This document shows positions 24,030 to 37,600 of a DNA stretch of 64,000 bases, piece by piece (within the stretch, counting starts at the first letter, position 1; each line of letters opens with the position of its first letter). Made by a program: the position numbers and the translations under genes. The stretch comes from Neocallimastix lanati (nom. inval.). Lineage: Eukaryota > Neocallimastigomycota > Neocallimastigomycetes > Neocallimastigales > Neocallimastigaceae. The stretch is from contig JACVTC010000009.1 in NCBI GenBank assembly GCA_016946835.1, positions 1,632,501 to 1,696,500 on the forward strand. The letters run 5' to 3'. Under the pieces are notes generated by a model. It made no database searches. It was not told where the DNA came from and saw only the letters and a program-made list of their open reading frames with translations.

Positions 24030-24625
24030 CTTTTAATAATATTTCATAATTTGTTTGCTCTTTATTTTTTAATATAAAAAAAGAAGTAGTGTAATAATAA
24101 TTCAATTATTTAATATAAGTTCTTGTAATAGAAATTTGATAACTAAATTGGTACTACAGCAAATGCTCTATCTGCAAATTTATCATTATATTTCGAAAAT
24201 AATTCACCTTGAAATGGAGATTGAAAAATTATTATATTTGAGATTGAATATTTCAAAGCTTTCATCTCTTTTTGCTTTATAATATTCTGATTCATCCGGG
24301 ATTTCATCAGAAGTTTTTACATCAGTAGGTAGTTGCTTACTTATATTTCTTAATATTTGGGATTTAATTATATTATATTAAGGACATATAAATCCCATTT
24401 TTTGAGAAATTTTATTAATTGTAATTTTTCGTTTTATATCAAAAGGAGCTGAATTACTTCTAATTTCCTTTTTAAATTTATGTTTCGCTATTGATATAGA
24501 TACATCAAATTCTTTTTCATATTTTAGGATCATCTTTTTATCATTTAAAATAATGAGAGATTTGTATTTATATGATGTTTTATATTCAGTACATCGATAT
24601 ACTTTTGAATTACTTCTATTGTTAT
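23247..24625 (-). pseudogene. FLYWCH/MULE-type transposase pseudogene
   Basis: From 24625 downward the minus strand encodes about 85 open codons with a FLYWCH-like start (VYRCTEYKTS, LIILNDKKMILKYEKE). After breaks come blocks of the MULE DDE transposase: IIIFQSPFQGELFSKYNDKF, then FFILKNKEQTNYEILLKEIK, then CDFEIGTPNAVKK, PNINIKHCAIH and, near the end, TNNVLESYNNYLKNFF. The last parts contain open frames at 23573-23767 and 23247-23453, the latter with a Lys-rich stretch. Stops, frameshifts and a ~50-bp tandem duplication (23861-23960) inside the CDFE block show it is dead. The assignment follows motif order typical of MULE transposases. Confidence 0.7.
23861..23960. repeat. Tandem duplication (~50 bp x2) inside the transposase relic
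   Basis: The block with TTACAGCATTAGGTGTTCCT and CAAAATCGCAAAGAAAATTT is present twice head-to-tail, almost identical, implying a recent slippage or unequal exchange event after the gene died. Confidence 0.85.
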
Positions 24626-24716
24626 CTATTTATTTATTTTCAATTACTAAAAAAAAAAAAATAAAAATAAAAATGTGGCGCGTTAAATGCAACTCATTCT
24701 AAAAAAATTTTCTTCA

Positions 24717-25240
24717 GGAGAGTTGCATTTCGCCAAGTGACTAATTGATATAAAAGAATGAATGAATAAATAAATAAAAATTTAAAAAATGTTTTTTAAA
24801 CTTATTTGTAATATTTAGTTAATAATAAATATTATTTTAATATTATTTTTATATTTTTTACTATATTTTGTAAAATAATAATAAAATAATTATTTATTAT
24901 TATAAATAATTATTTAATTATAAAAATATATTTAATTTTAAAAATATATTTTAATATTTTATAAAATAGTAATAAAATGATTATTTATATTCAATTATAA
25001 AAAATATATTTAATTATAAAAATATATTTTAATATCTTGTAAAATAGTAATAAAATATTATTTATAAAAATAAATTTAATTATAAAAATATAATTTAAAA
25101 ACATAAATACATCAATATTAGTAATATTTTAATTTATTTATTTATTCATTTAACAATTTTCAATTGGCGAAATGCAACATATTTTTAAAGACCACATACT
25201 TTCAAAAAAGGCGAAATGCAACCTGGCGAAATGCACCACT
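24717..25240. mobile_element. Short TIR element (MITE-like) related to the MULE
   Basis: Begins GGAGAGTTGCATTTCGCCAA and ends TGGCGAAATGCACCACTC. Two further copies of the right tip GGCGAAATGCAAC lie just inside, at 25166-25178 and 25210-25222, suggesting repeated insertion at the same end. The interior is A/T-rich with recurring AAAATATATTTAATTATAAA-like blocks and no coding capacity. Confidence 0.6.
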
Positions 25241-25335
25241 CTTGTGTAATGAAGATGACAATATTATTTAAATATTAAATGGTATATAACAAATAAATAG
25301 GATATATAATAATAATATATAATTTGTATATAGAC

Positions 25336-25778
25336 TATTTTTTGTTATAGGACTTTATGTTGATGATATGCTAATTATAGGTAAAAATTTCGAGAATTAA
25401 AGAAAACTTTAAAGTATCGAAAAGTAGATTTGCTAACTTTATATTAGGAATAGAAAGAGAAAATAATGACATTTATATCTCACAAGAAGCATTCATTGAT
25501 AATCTATAAAATAAATATAATATAAATAATAAAAGAAAAATAAAAACAACATGTACAGGTAATAATGAAAATAATGAACTTGTTGACAAAATTAAATTCA
25601 AAAGTACTATCAGTTCTTTAATTTACCATTCAAGATGTACACATCCATACATTGAGTTTGCCGTTAATATTGCAGCCAGGAAATTAGAAAATCCAACTCA
25701 AGCTAATTGGAAAAAAGCTATTCAAACATTAAAATACATAAATGGAACAAAACATTATAAGATGTTAGAAAATTAGTA
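25336..25778 (+). pseudogene. Ty1/Copia reverse transcriptase fragment
   Basis: The translation shows the RT catalytic motif in LYVDDMLIIG. After a frame slip follow LGIERENNDIYISQEAFIDNL and SLIYHSRCTHPYIEFAVN, then LENPTQANWKKAIQTLKYI and NGTKHYKML, the order of a Copia RT running into RNase H. Upstream RT fingers and the downstream RNase H are absent, and stops interrupt the frame. No LTR is seen next to it. Confidence 0.8.
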
Positions 25779-25979
25779 TTTTTAGTTTACAAATTTAATT
25801 GACATTTTAATTAATATTTTTATTTTATTACAATTTTTATTACAATTTTTAAATATTATATAGTTTATTACATATAAATAAGATATATTATATAGTTTAT
25901 ATAGTTTATGAATATAGTTCCAAAAATTTTTTATTTTTAAAAGTCTCTTTTATATTTATATAATTAATATGAAAAAAAA

Positions 25980-26018
<39 letters not shown>

Positions 26019-26475
26019 CCGGTGTGTACCGCCCTATGCCCTCAAGGCATGGGAATATTAAGGTAGTCACAACACTTCCGTGTGCTATAGCACAGGCGGA
26101 TATAGTCCCTACTGGACAGCTTTACTGTTAATTCAGCATTGGCGCTCTAACCATACATATTATTGCTGAGATTTTTCTAGCACGATTTTTCTCGGAATGC
26201 TTTTTCGGAGTATATTGTAGTTTGATTGATTCGTAGTTTTGCTAGGAATTACCTCGTAAGTATATTAATGACAGTTACTATGGCAACCCTCTCAGGCCCA
26301 CTGTTAGGACAGTATCTAGTCTATATTACTCCGGAATTTAAAGAATATTATATATAAGGGGAGGGGGATATACTTACCTGTTAACCTTAATCACCATCTA
26401 CCGTAAAACCTTTGTTCAGGAAAAACCGGAAATGGTCAAAGGGCGGGTTCGAACCAGGAGCCTTATGATTCATTT
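25980..26475 (-). mobile_element. SINE copy 2 with tRNA-like head and poly(A) tail
   Basis: Most complete member of the family. On the minus strand it starts with GGCTCCTGGTTCGAACCCGC, which contains a perfect pol III B-box (GGTTCGAACC). It runs through CCATTTCCGGTTTTTCCTGA and ACAGGTAAGTATATCCCC, and ends GGGCGGTACACACCGGAAAT with a ~33-base poly(A) tail (T run 25981-26013 on the plus strand). A good A-box was not found, so the head may be truncated. ATTTCCGGT near each end makes a short inverted repeat. Noticeably more G+C than its surroundings. Confidence 0.65.
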
Positions 26476-26589
26476 AATAATTAAATGAATATTTTTTTAT
26501 AAAAAAATATAATTTTTCCAATTTGAACATAATAATATTTAGAATAGTAATGTGAAATAAAAAGCAATATTCAAAATAAGGTGTATAAA

Positions 26590-26940
26590 TAAATTCAGAC
26601 AAAAGTTAATATGCAACGAACCTCACTATAAGAATTCTATTTAAAGGGAATTCTTATTCCTGATTAGGGTTTGAATTGATTATCTGAAAGAAATTATGGT
26701 CTTCTCCTTTCCATAGCCGCCTCACTGAATTTTCAGCATTAAAGTTCCTGTTTAATTTGCGCTTATACCGTCGGAATAGTACTAGTCCAAGGGATAATTT
26801 CTGTAAAGAGAACCGAAGATCGCATCAAGAATGGTGTTTTAAAGTAATAACAAAAAATGATTTGGTTATTAAACAAAACATCACATTTTTACATTTTTAT
26901 AATTTAAATCAATAATGTCAGCATCTCTTCTACCAAGGAA
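26590..26940 (-). mobile_element. Diverged SINE-like copy
   Basis: The minus strand contains AATGCTGAAAATTCAGTGAG followed by GCGGCTATGG, aligning with AATGCTGAAACACTCAGCAA and GGTCG of copy 1. Upstream on the minus strand a TTCCTTGGTAGAAGAGATGC block resembles a pol III A-box region. No poly(A) tail is seen, and similarity to the other copies fades outside the centre. Confidence 0.4.
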
Positions 26941-28653
26941 GTTATATAATCAGTACCACGTTACATATATATTTATACATTCATTATTCAAAATTTATTA
27001 ATTAAACAATTTAAATAGACAATAATTAAATAATTAATAAAATTATATATAAATTAAGTAATGAAACAATGCATAAATAATTAAATTCTAATTAAATAAA
27101 AATAAAAATATTTAATAATTAATTATTTTTTTAATCAACAATTAAAAAAAAAAAAAAATTATGTCTAGTTAATAAAAATAATTATTATAATATTGATAAG
27201 GTTCAGTTAAGAAATTAACTTTATACACTTAAAGAGAGGTTTTAAGTATAGTTTTCTTTTAAGATCTTTTTATTTATTTATTATATGTTTTTGAACTATT
27301 TAGCTCTCTGAGCAATTAAACATTTTTTGTACTATTTATACTTTATCTTAATTATAAATTTTATATTATTATAACATATGATTTTTACTATGAAATATAT
27401 AAATTATATTATTATATATTATATGGAGTTGATATAAAACAAATATGTGTAGTAACATATTTGTATATTTAATAATAATTATTAAATATTAAATTTATAT
27501 CTTTTTGATAATAATTATTTTATTTTATTTTATTTCAATATATATTATTATAATTATGATAATTATAATACTTTAATTCATATAAAATTTATATAGTTCT
27601 ATATATTAGAATATGTATTTAATATATTACCTATTTCTTATAAATTAAATTATTTATATTAGAAATAGAGAACTCTCTTGTAAATTTTTAGGAATTAGAA
27701 TTATTATTTTAATTGTACGAATATTATAATATTATTAATAAAATAAACTAAACTACCATTATTTAAAACCCACTGCTTATAAATTATTGCACATAAAAGT
27801 CCCGTATATCAGAGTAAATATCAGGTGTTATAATAATATTCTCTAATAAAATTCCTATTCTTAATAATGTTATAAAATTACTATTTTTCTATATGAACTA
27901 TAATAAAATATTTCCTAAACTCTAATTAATATATTTTTTTATATTTACTATTTATCTATTTGTTTTACATTAATTTCTTACATTTTGTATTCATTAATTT
28001 CATTTAATACGTAATTATTATTTACATTTATATTTTATAATTATTTTATGATATTTTTACACATTTTCTTATTTTATTATCATTTCATATCAATATTAGT
28101 GCATTTTTTATTTATTTTTTTTTATTAATGTATTTAAATTATTAATATTTTTATTTTTATTAGTAAGATGGATTTAAATGATTAAAATTTTATTTATTAT
28201 TAAAATATTTATTTTTGAAATATGAGTTTAATTTTTTTTTTTTTTATAATATTTAATATAGATTAATTGTTAATTAAAATTAATAATTAATTATTATTGA
28301 AAAGAATGTTATAATCATCATTACTATATATATATTTTAAAGTTATTTTAATCAATAAAAATAAAAAAAAAAAAAAAAAAATTAAAGAAATATTTAATAA
28401 TAATTAATATTTTTGAAAAGGACAACATTAACTTTTAATAAATAAATATTATTTCACTATTAATATTTTTTAATTGTTTGTATTATATTAATACAATATA
28501 TTAATAATATATATATAAATATATATTCTATATAAAAAAAATTAAGTTAAAATATAAATAGTTTTTTTTTTTGAATGTATTATAATAAAAAATAATTTTT
28601 AGAGATTTAGGACATGTAAAATATTTACAGTTATTATATATTTAATTATGATA
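26941..28653. other. A/T-rich spacer downstream of the giant gene
   Basis: Dense stops on both strands. A slightly less A/T-rich patch at 27680-27850 shows no recognisable coding. The stretch 28240-28653 adjoins the stop codon of the giant gene and should contain its 3' UTR. Confidence 0.55.
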
Positions 28654-31600
28654 CTATGAATTTATATCAGCTGCAAATATTTGTATAGCTGAATATGCAA
28701 CATCCGAGAAATTACTATAAGTTTGAAAGGTTCCATTTCCCCTTACAAATGGTTTTAATTTATTGAAAGTAGATTTATTGCCAAATCCAAGAATATGAAT
28801 TGAGAAATCATTATGTGAAATTTGATCACATAAGGATGAAAGTCCATTAACAGTGCATTCACCATCTGTTAAAAATAATAATCTCTTATCATTATAAATA
28901 CCAGATGGTCTAATATATTCAGTTGCTTTTGCGAAAGCTTTATAAAAACTAGTTCCACCACCAACATTAGCATCATAAATATCATTAATAGTTAATGTTC
29001 GATAATTTCCATTAACTACTACTTTTGCGCGATTACCAAATAATATAATGGTTCCTTTATTATTTAAATTTTTCTTTTGATTATTAATTATTATATTAGT
29101 CATATTAATCAGAGATTCATAATAATGTCTCATAGAACCAGAAACATCTAAAACCAAAATAGAGTATATTGTAGATGAAAAATTAGATTTTATCCATTTT
29201 GAAAAATTTTCACCATAATAATAAGGAAGAGAAATAGAAGGTATATCTTTAATCATTTTAGCTTTCATGTCAGATTGAATTTGTTCATATTGTCTTTCTT
29301 CATATCTTACAAGCCAGCATGCAATGGAAGTGACAAGTCTACCTGTACCTTCAAACGAAAAATCATAAAATCCAGAGGTAAATCCACCATGAACAACAAT
29401 TGGACCTTGATTAATTTTATTCTCCTTCATTTTTGGATCATAATATAATATAAATGGTTTCTCTTTTGATTTATCTGTTAAATAAGCGAATGGTGTAAAT
29501 GGTGAATAATCTTCAATTCCATTTGAACATTCAGCATAAGATAATGTAATTCCTTCACTAAACCTTACTAATCCAGGTCTAAGAGACAGTCTATCTCTAC
29601 ATTTTCCAGGAGGAGGAAGCTTAATATCATATTTAAATTTACCATATTTTTTCTTATTTTTATTATTTGGCTCCATTGATACAATATATTTTTTATTTAA
29701 ATCAGGTTCATTATAATTGCCTTTCATTTCAAATTTTGGTTTAATTTTAATTCCATTTTCATCTTCAAAATTCAAATATTCTGAAAGTAATATATTTGTT
29801 TCTAGTGTGAAAGGTTCATTATCAGAAAATAATAATAATCCACCACCATTATTATTAAATTCAGTTATACATTTTAAGAAAGGAATTATTTTATTAGAAT
29901 CTTTATCTCTTGCTACACTTGGTAAAGAACCATCAGCTCTACTACAGAATACCCAAGTTTCTATATATGGACATCTACTATTTTCTGATTTGGTTAGCTC
30001 ATTTATAGCTTCACCATAACTGAATACCATTTTATAATTAAATCCTTTTCTTTTTAATGCGCGTCCTGCACCAGATTCAAACTGTTTTATTGTAATATTT
30101 TGATCTCGGATTTTTCCTTGGTATTCATAACCACCTAAGTACAGAATAACAACTAATATATTAAAACCATTAAATAAACCATCATAATAAGGTTCAATTT
30201 CAGGATTTTTATTTAGTAATGACATATTGCCTTCTAAGTTCATTGTATTATTATTTCCCATCATTTCAATATAATTCATTTTTTTATTTTCAATACTCTT
30301 ACTTAATTCTTTATTATCAGGTGGTTCATTAATCATTTTTAGGAGATTGTTTTGAATTTCGTCTGTGGTACTATCTATTATTACTTGAGGTATAATTTCC
30401 TTACTTGTAGGATCTTGTGATATTGAAAATAAATATGCAATGGCATTTCCAAGAACTCTTAAAGATGGAGCATAACAACATTTAGGATATAATTGTTTTA
30501 TTCCATTTGGATAAGAACCGACTCCAATGGTCAATAAATCAATTCCACCATTTTCACATGAATTAATAATAGAATTAGCATAAAGGATTTCTTTTCTAGA
30601 TGTAACGTAACTATCAGTAACAAAGAAAATGCTTTTACCCATATCAACTCCTCCTTTCTGTAATTGTAATTGATAAGCTGCATTTAAAGTGTTACCTGGT
30701 GTACAGAAATTTGGGGTTTCTTTATTAATTACATCAATGATAGAATTAATACTTGAAAATGATTCAAATGTTTTTGCTTTTGAAGACATAAACATAATTT
30801 TTGGTCCATTTAATGTACTTATGATAACATCAATTTTAATTTCTTCATTATCTTGTAAAGTAGATGGTGCTAATAATAATAGTAAAATAGTTGCAATAGC
30901 ATGAGAGTAATTACAAGATAAATGAATTGATGATGATAAATCAATGGCAATTGTTATTGAATACTTTCTTTGAGTTTTACCGGCTTTTTTCAAAAATATT
31001 TCTTTATATGTGAATCCTGAAACAATCCATTTTTTAATAGCTGGTATAGATATTGTACCTCCTGATGATGATGGAACTTTACTAGCTGAAGAATTTGGTG
31101 CAAATGCTAATCCAAATTGAGATTTTAAAATTGATTCAACGGTATATTTTAAGTTACCTATTGCACTATTATCATTAGATTGAATGTTATATAATGATTG
31201 AGTGTTCTGTAATAAATCAATTGTTGAAGGAAGAGTCATATTTGGTGTATTAAAAGATTCGTTCATTTTAGATATATCTGTCATAATATGAGGAATATTT
31301 TGACCAAAGAATATTTTATCTTCAATATTATCATTAATATACTTATATATATTTTCCATAGATATCTTATCATTCTCTGTACAATTATTAATATTATTTA
31401 CAATAACTTCATATTCCTTAAAATGATCTTTATTATTTGAATTGTAAATGCAGGACATTACTAGAGATTTACATAAATTTTCAAGTAAAATTCGTTCAGA
31501 TTCATTTTGATTTAATACATTAATTGGTTCTAAAAATTCTTGTGCTAAGTGATTAATATTTGATGTTGGAATTCGTAATAATTCATCATATATTTTAAGT

Positions 31601-34600
31601 TTATTTTTAAATTCTTCGTCAAATTCAGATTTTAATCCAAATACAACTATATTGTTTGATATGTTATTACTCCAGTCAATATGCTTATTTACAACTTGAG
31701 GAGAAATTAATGACGATATTAATACTGAGGTATAATTTGTTTGTTCATTGTTAAATCTATTCATCCAATCGTTTTTTAATGAATATACAGCATCACCAGG
31801 AAAAGACATATATCTTTTTTTACTTGCAAGAGCATCTCTTAATAATGCTAATTGATTATCTACATCATTTGAGAAATTATCAGATAAAAGCCAAACTCCA
31901 TTTCTTTCTCCAAAAACTGAAATTCTTATATTTACTCCATAATTACTTAAAGGAACAGATATACCTGTTGATATTACAAGAGCAGTGATTCTTTGAATTT
32001 CGGACATGTGTGTAATATCAACTGCAATATCAACATAACTATCTAATATACTATTTGGTAAAATTTTATTGTTATCAATAAACTTAAGATTAGATTTTAT
32101 AAGGTTAGATATTGTTGATTGTATAAATGATGAAGCTTGGGAACATTCATCATAATAATTGAATGCTTCCTTTTTATCTAAACCTTTTCTTTTTAATTTT
32201 GAAGGTTTAATATCAGATAACGTCTGATTTTTATAAGAAGTTTTTTCTAATACCATTTCTAAAAACTCTTTTGGAGTTGTTTTATTTAATTTTGCTTCTA
32301 ATATATCCATAGATATTTTCATCTCTCTATTTGTATTCTCATAATCAAAAGTATCATTCACTGGATTATTGTTAATATTACTATTATTCTCTTCAGGTTG
32401 TTCTATTTTATCATTTAGAAATGGAATTGAAATTGATGCCCTTTCTTCAGCTGTAAATACTGTAGCAAATTCAATTTTTTGTTTAGATCTAGTATTTTGT
32501 TTAAGTATTTCTCTATTGTTATTATTGTTTATATTATTAGGATATTTGCCACTATAATTTTTGGAATTCGTTGAAATATATTGTGAATTATCAAAACGTC
32601 CTGTTGGTTTATTATAAGTATTGGTAAATTGATTATTTATTTTTTGTTTGTTATCATTCTTCAATAAATCATTTTCAATATTATTATCAAAGGGTAATTC
32701 ACATTGAACTATTGATTTTATTATATTGCTACTCTCTGAATTTAATTTTTTTAAATTTGTATTTTCGTTTTTCTTTATATCAAAGAAATTAAATTTTGAT
32801 AATATATTTCTGATTTCATTATATGTAGCACATATTTTTTCCGAAAATTCAGTTTTATAGATAGGTGATTGAGTTAAATTCCATACAAAATCGTAAATAT
32901 TTTGACAATTGACCACACAGTAGGTAAGTTCTTTATCATCATCTACTGTAGATAAAATTAATGGAATTTTCGTAATAATTTTAATGCAATCATCTAATAC
33001 ATAGAATAAAGTTGAAATATTAATTTCATTTTTGATAATTTTATTCCTAATACCTTGAATTTCGTTTTTGTACGTTTCCAGAAAATTGCTAATTTTCTCA
33101 TGATCATAATTATTATTATCAACACATGACTCTTCAATCTGTTTACTAAATTTATAATAATCATCATTTTCTGTATGCTTATAAATTTTATTATTGTAAT
33201 ACACTAGTTCTGAATCTTCATTATCTTTTTCAATCACATTATTAAAACATTTTTTAAAGCTATCAAGCCAATATTGATTATCATTTTTATCAGATGTGTC
33301 ATTATTATCACTATTATTATTAATATAATCTATCACATATTCACTTAATATTCCTGGATTAACGACAATATCAACAAAACTGATGATATAGCTAAATTTT
33401 TTCAAAAATTGTTTGTCGTCTTCTTCTAAATTATCATTTATACTGAAATATGGAATCAATATTTTTCTATTATACATTTTTTTAATGTATTGTTTTAAAT
33501 TATTTATAAATTCATTAGTATCTAAATTTTTTGTCATTTTGAGTAAATATATAATTATATTACTTATTGATGTTTTTTTTTTTGTAATTTCAAGATTATT
33601 AATATTTTCATAAATTGTTATATCAGTTTTAAATTTTTTATGAATTAATACATCTATTGATTTGTATATATCATTTATATTATCAGACTTTAGATTCTCT
33701 ATAAATTCATTATCACTTAATATATTTGAGAATTCTGTTATTTGTTTATTGGTAAATATATGTTTATAATAACAATAATAATTATAATTATAATAATCAT
33801 AATTTAATTTTAATACAATATCCATATCATTATAATATTTATCATGACAGAAATTTCCTTTACTAAATCCATATACTTTACAACTATTACTTTTTATATT
33901 TGCATATTCAGTATATCTATATTCATTTATTAAACTATCAATAATTTTATTTTCATACATTAAATAACAGGAACTGACTTTATTAAAATATTCTATTATA
34001 TCTTCTGTACTTGAATATTTTATATTTTCTTTTATTTCAAATTCATATAAATTATTTATAATAAGGCATTTAAATTTAAATTTATTTTGATTAATTAAAT
34101 TTGAATTACAACAAATAGCTATTGCTTTACACCAATAATAATCCTTAACACATAGTTTTGGTAATTCTACTGAATTAATAATAATTTTTTTATCATTAAT
34201 TAATAATTCATTTGATCTAGAATCATTAATAATTTGAATCTCCAATTTCTTTTCTTCTCCTGGGTTAATATTTTTAATATCTTTCAATAACTTTATGTTA
34301 TTTTTTTTATATTTATAATTTATACTTATTGGTGCAATGCTCATATTAAATATGTATAAACTTTTCTTCTTTCCTTTAACTATGTCAATACGATTAATAT
34401 TTTTATTATTTTCATCATATATAATAAGACCGTAATCTGTTGGTGTTACAAAATCAAGATTTAAATGTAATAAATTAGACTTATTTAAAGTAAAATTAAT
34501 ACTGCTTGAACACATTAATGTATGTGATGGTTTTTCTAAGTTTAAAATTATTTTCCCAGTTTGTTGACCTATATTTAATTCTCTATACTTATTTTTTTCG

Positions 34601-37600
34601 TTTGATTTAATGGTAACTCCTAAATTTTTTGATGAATAATTTCCGGGATATTGATGTTCTATTTCTAATGATTCAGCATAATGATTGATACTAATTCTAT
34701 TATTTATATCAATATTATATTTTTCATTCAATTTAAATTTTAGACACAAAGGAATTACATTTAGATACACTATTACTTTACACTTATTATATTCGTTGTT
34801 ATTATTGTCCAATAATACAATATAAAATTCACCTCTTATTGTTTCATTATCTTTTAATTTTTTATTTAATCTAATATTTATTTTCATTTGTTCATTTTTC
34901 TGTAATATATTATTAGTTTGCTCAGCTTTCATAGCATTTATTTCATTTTGTTCTAACTTATACTTTATTTGATATGAACAGTTATTATCTAAAGTTATTG
35001 AACCAACAATATTTGTGTGGATGTATTCTAAAATATAAACACCTAAATTAACATTTATATCATCAAGTAAGAAATTTGGTTTATTATCTTTATCAAATAT
35101 CCAATTGGAATTTGTTGAATAACCCTCTGATATTTTTTTAATTTCCATTTCAGTATGGTTAACTTCAGTATATTCGCGAATTTGAAAATTTATATTGCAT
35201 TTTAATAATTCTTTAATCCATTTAATTAATTCTTTACTCTCAGCTTCAATTTCATATTGAGTATCAATTTTTGTTATTGTTTTATTTTTTAAATAATCTG
35301 TAAACTCTGAATTATTATTAATTAAATCTAAATAGTTATCAATATTTTTTTTCAATGTATTTTTAGAATTAATATGTAATTCATTATCATTATCATCAAT
35401 AAATTCTTTTATTATATGATAAAATTCTTTTTCATGATTTTCTATTTTATTGATTATGAGATTCCATTCAGAACTGGATAATTCATGTATTTCTTTCAAT
35501 TTTTCACATACACTTGTAAATGTAATTAATTTTTCGTCATATTTTTTATTAAAAGGTTTTACTATATCACGTTTGAAATATTTTTTTAAATTCTCTTCTT
35601 CTATGTTTTCATTTACATATCTTTCATATTCAATTTTAATTTCATCAGGAATATCTGCATCATTTAATTCATCATAATTATCAATATTTTTATTTTTATC
35701 GTTTTTATTATTAAAAAATTTATTATATAGTTTCACACTATTATTCTTCAGATTTTTGATGAATTTCTTAATGTTACTCTCATTTAAATATTTATTTCTT
35801 AAATTATCTATTTCGGAGTTATATTCATTTAATTCTGTTTCATATTGCTTCTGTTTATTTTTTAAGGTATTAGTTATTTTTTCTTTTATTTCAAGTACAG
35901 TATTTATATATGTTTCTATTTCGGTTTTAATAATATCTTCTAATTCATATTTTTGTTTCTCATATTTTACCTCATATTTCTTTAATAAAGTAGTTATTAA
36001 TATATTTATTATATTTATTAATTCTGGATCAATGAAATTTGGAAATTCATTTTTAACACAATCAGTAATAAATTGACGTATTACGGATATAATTATTTTT
36101 TTAAACTTATCATCATATAAATTTAAGATATTATTATTTATTGAATTTTCTAAAGTTTTAAATATAGAATCTATTAAAGAAATCATTGTTTCAGTAACAT
36201 TATCTTGATATATAATTTTATCATAAAATGAAACAAGGCGATAACCATATTTATAAGTATTTGTACTACGATATATACCCTCAAATATATCTATGAGAAT
36301 CTTATTTAAATATTCACTTTTACATTTAATCTTATTATATTTATTAGCTTCACATGTTGCATACAAAGACTTTGCTATAATTTTATCTTCATTAAATATA
36401 TCAGTCCTTTTATCAAATTGAAGTAATGAACTGAATTTATTTTTGATAACAATTTTTCCCGGTTCTTTCCAATATTCATCTTTCATTTCATCAATATTTT
36501 TAATAAGCCATTCATACTTATATTTATATTTCATATTTCTGAATAATTTTATCAATTTAAATGAATTATGTAAATTATTAATAGTTTCTGTTAGCTTTTT
36601 TGAGTTATGTTTATTAATATAATTAATTATTTTTTTTATTATATTATCTATATTTTCAGTATTAATTATATTATCTATATTTTCAGTATTAATTATATTA
36701 TCTCCATTTTCAGTATTAATTATATTATTGATATTAATGTCAAAACGTGATATTAAATATAACAGATAATCTTCAATTTTTTCATTCTTTTCTGGTTCAT
36801 GAATTATTTTATCTAGATCAATACGTACTTTTATTAAAGTACCCTTTTCTTTTTTCTCTATGCCATATCTAATACAATATTTTAAGTCAATTATATCAAG
36901 TTTTGGTAAATAAATATATTCATCGTCTTCGAAATACTTTCCTATACTTCTTATTTTATCTAAATTATTATTAAGTAAATCCTTAATAAATTCTAAATAG
37001 TTTATATATCGACTTTGTTGTGTATTGGTAATATTAATTATATCAGAAATAAATATTGAATTTACTAAATGTCTTAATTCTTCAATCATATATTTAGAGA
37101 CAACTTCTCCATTTAAGCATTCATCATTTAATGAATCCTTATATACATTAATAAAACTTTCTAAAGATGAAATATCACAGAACCTAAACATATAATTTAT
37201 AAATGACTGCTGGTCATTAATCTTTTCCATTTTATTAACAATATCACATAATTTAGAATATTTTTTTAGAATTTTCGAATATTCATTTCTGTAGTCATTA
37301 CTATTATTGATTGAAGTCAATATTTGAGATTTCTTTAACATATTATCTTCATTCGTATTACTATATTCGGCTATTTTATACATATTTACTTTTTTTTCTA
37401 TACCTATAATATCATTTTCTATTTCTTCTATATTTTTTTCATTCAATTTTTCTTTTAGTTCATCAATATCTTTACAGAGTGATTCAAATCTATTTTTTTT
37501 ATTTTTCGAATCGCATATATCATCAATTATGTTTAAAAGATTATTTAATTGTTTAGCATATTTTATTTTTTCTTTTTCGAATTCTTCCTTTAATTTTTCC

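Larger units (their letters stand above)
22856..24697 (-). mobile_element. Decayed autonomous Mutator-like (MULE) element
   Basis: Bounded by GTCTTACATTTCGGAACGTG on the left and the reverse of GAGTTGCATTTAACGCGCCA on the right, a degenerate terminal inverted repeat. Inside lies a minus-strand transposase relic (see 23247-24625). The size (1.84 kb) and content fit a MULE. It adjoins short elements with the same tip sequence, which it may once have mobilised. Confidence 0.65.

Noticed and set aside
26435-26500. Functional tRNA gene at the B-box
   Set aside because: The T-arm and anticodon stems do not pair properly and no A-box is at the right distance. Best read as the head of a SINE.
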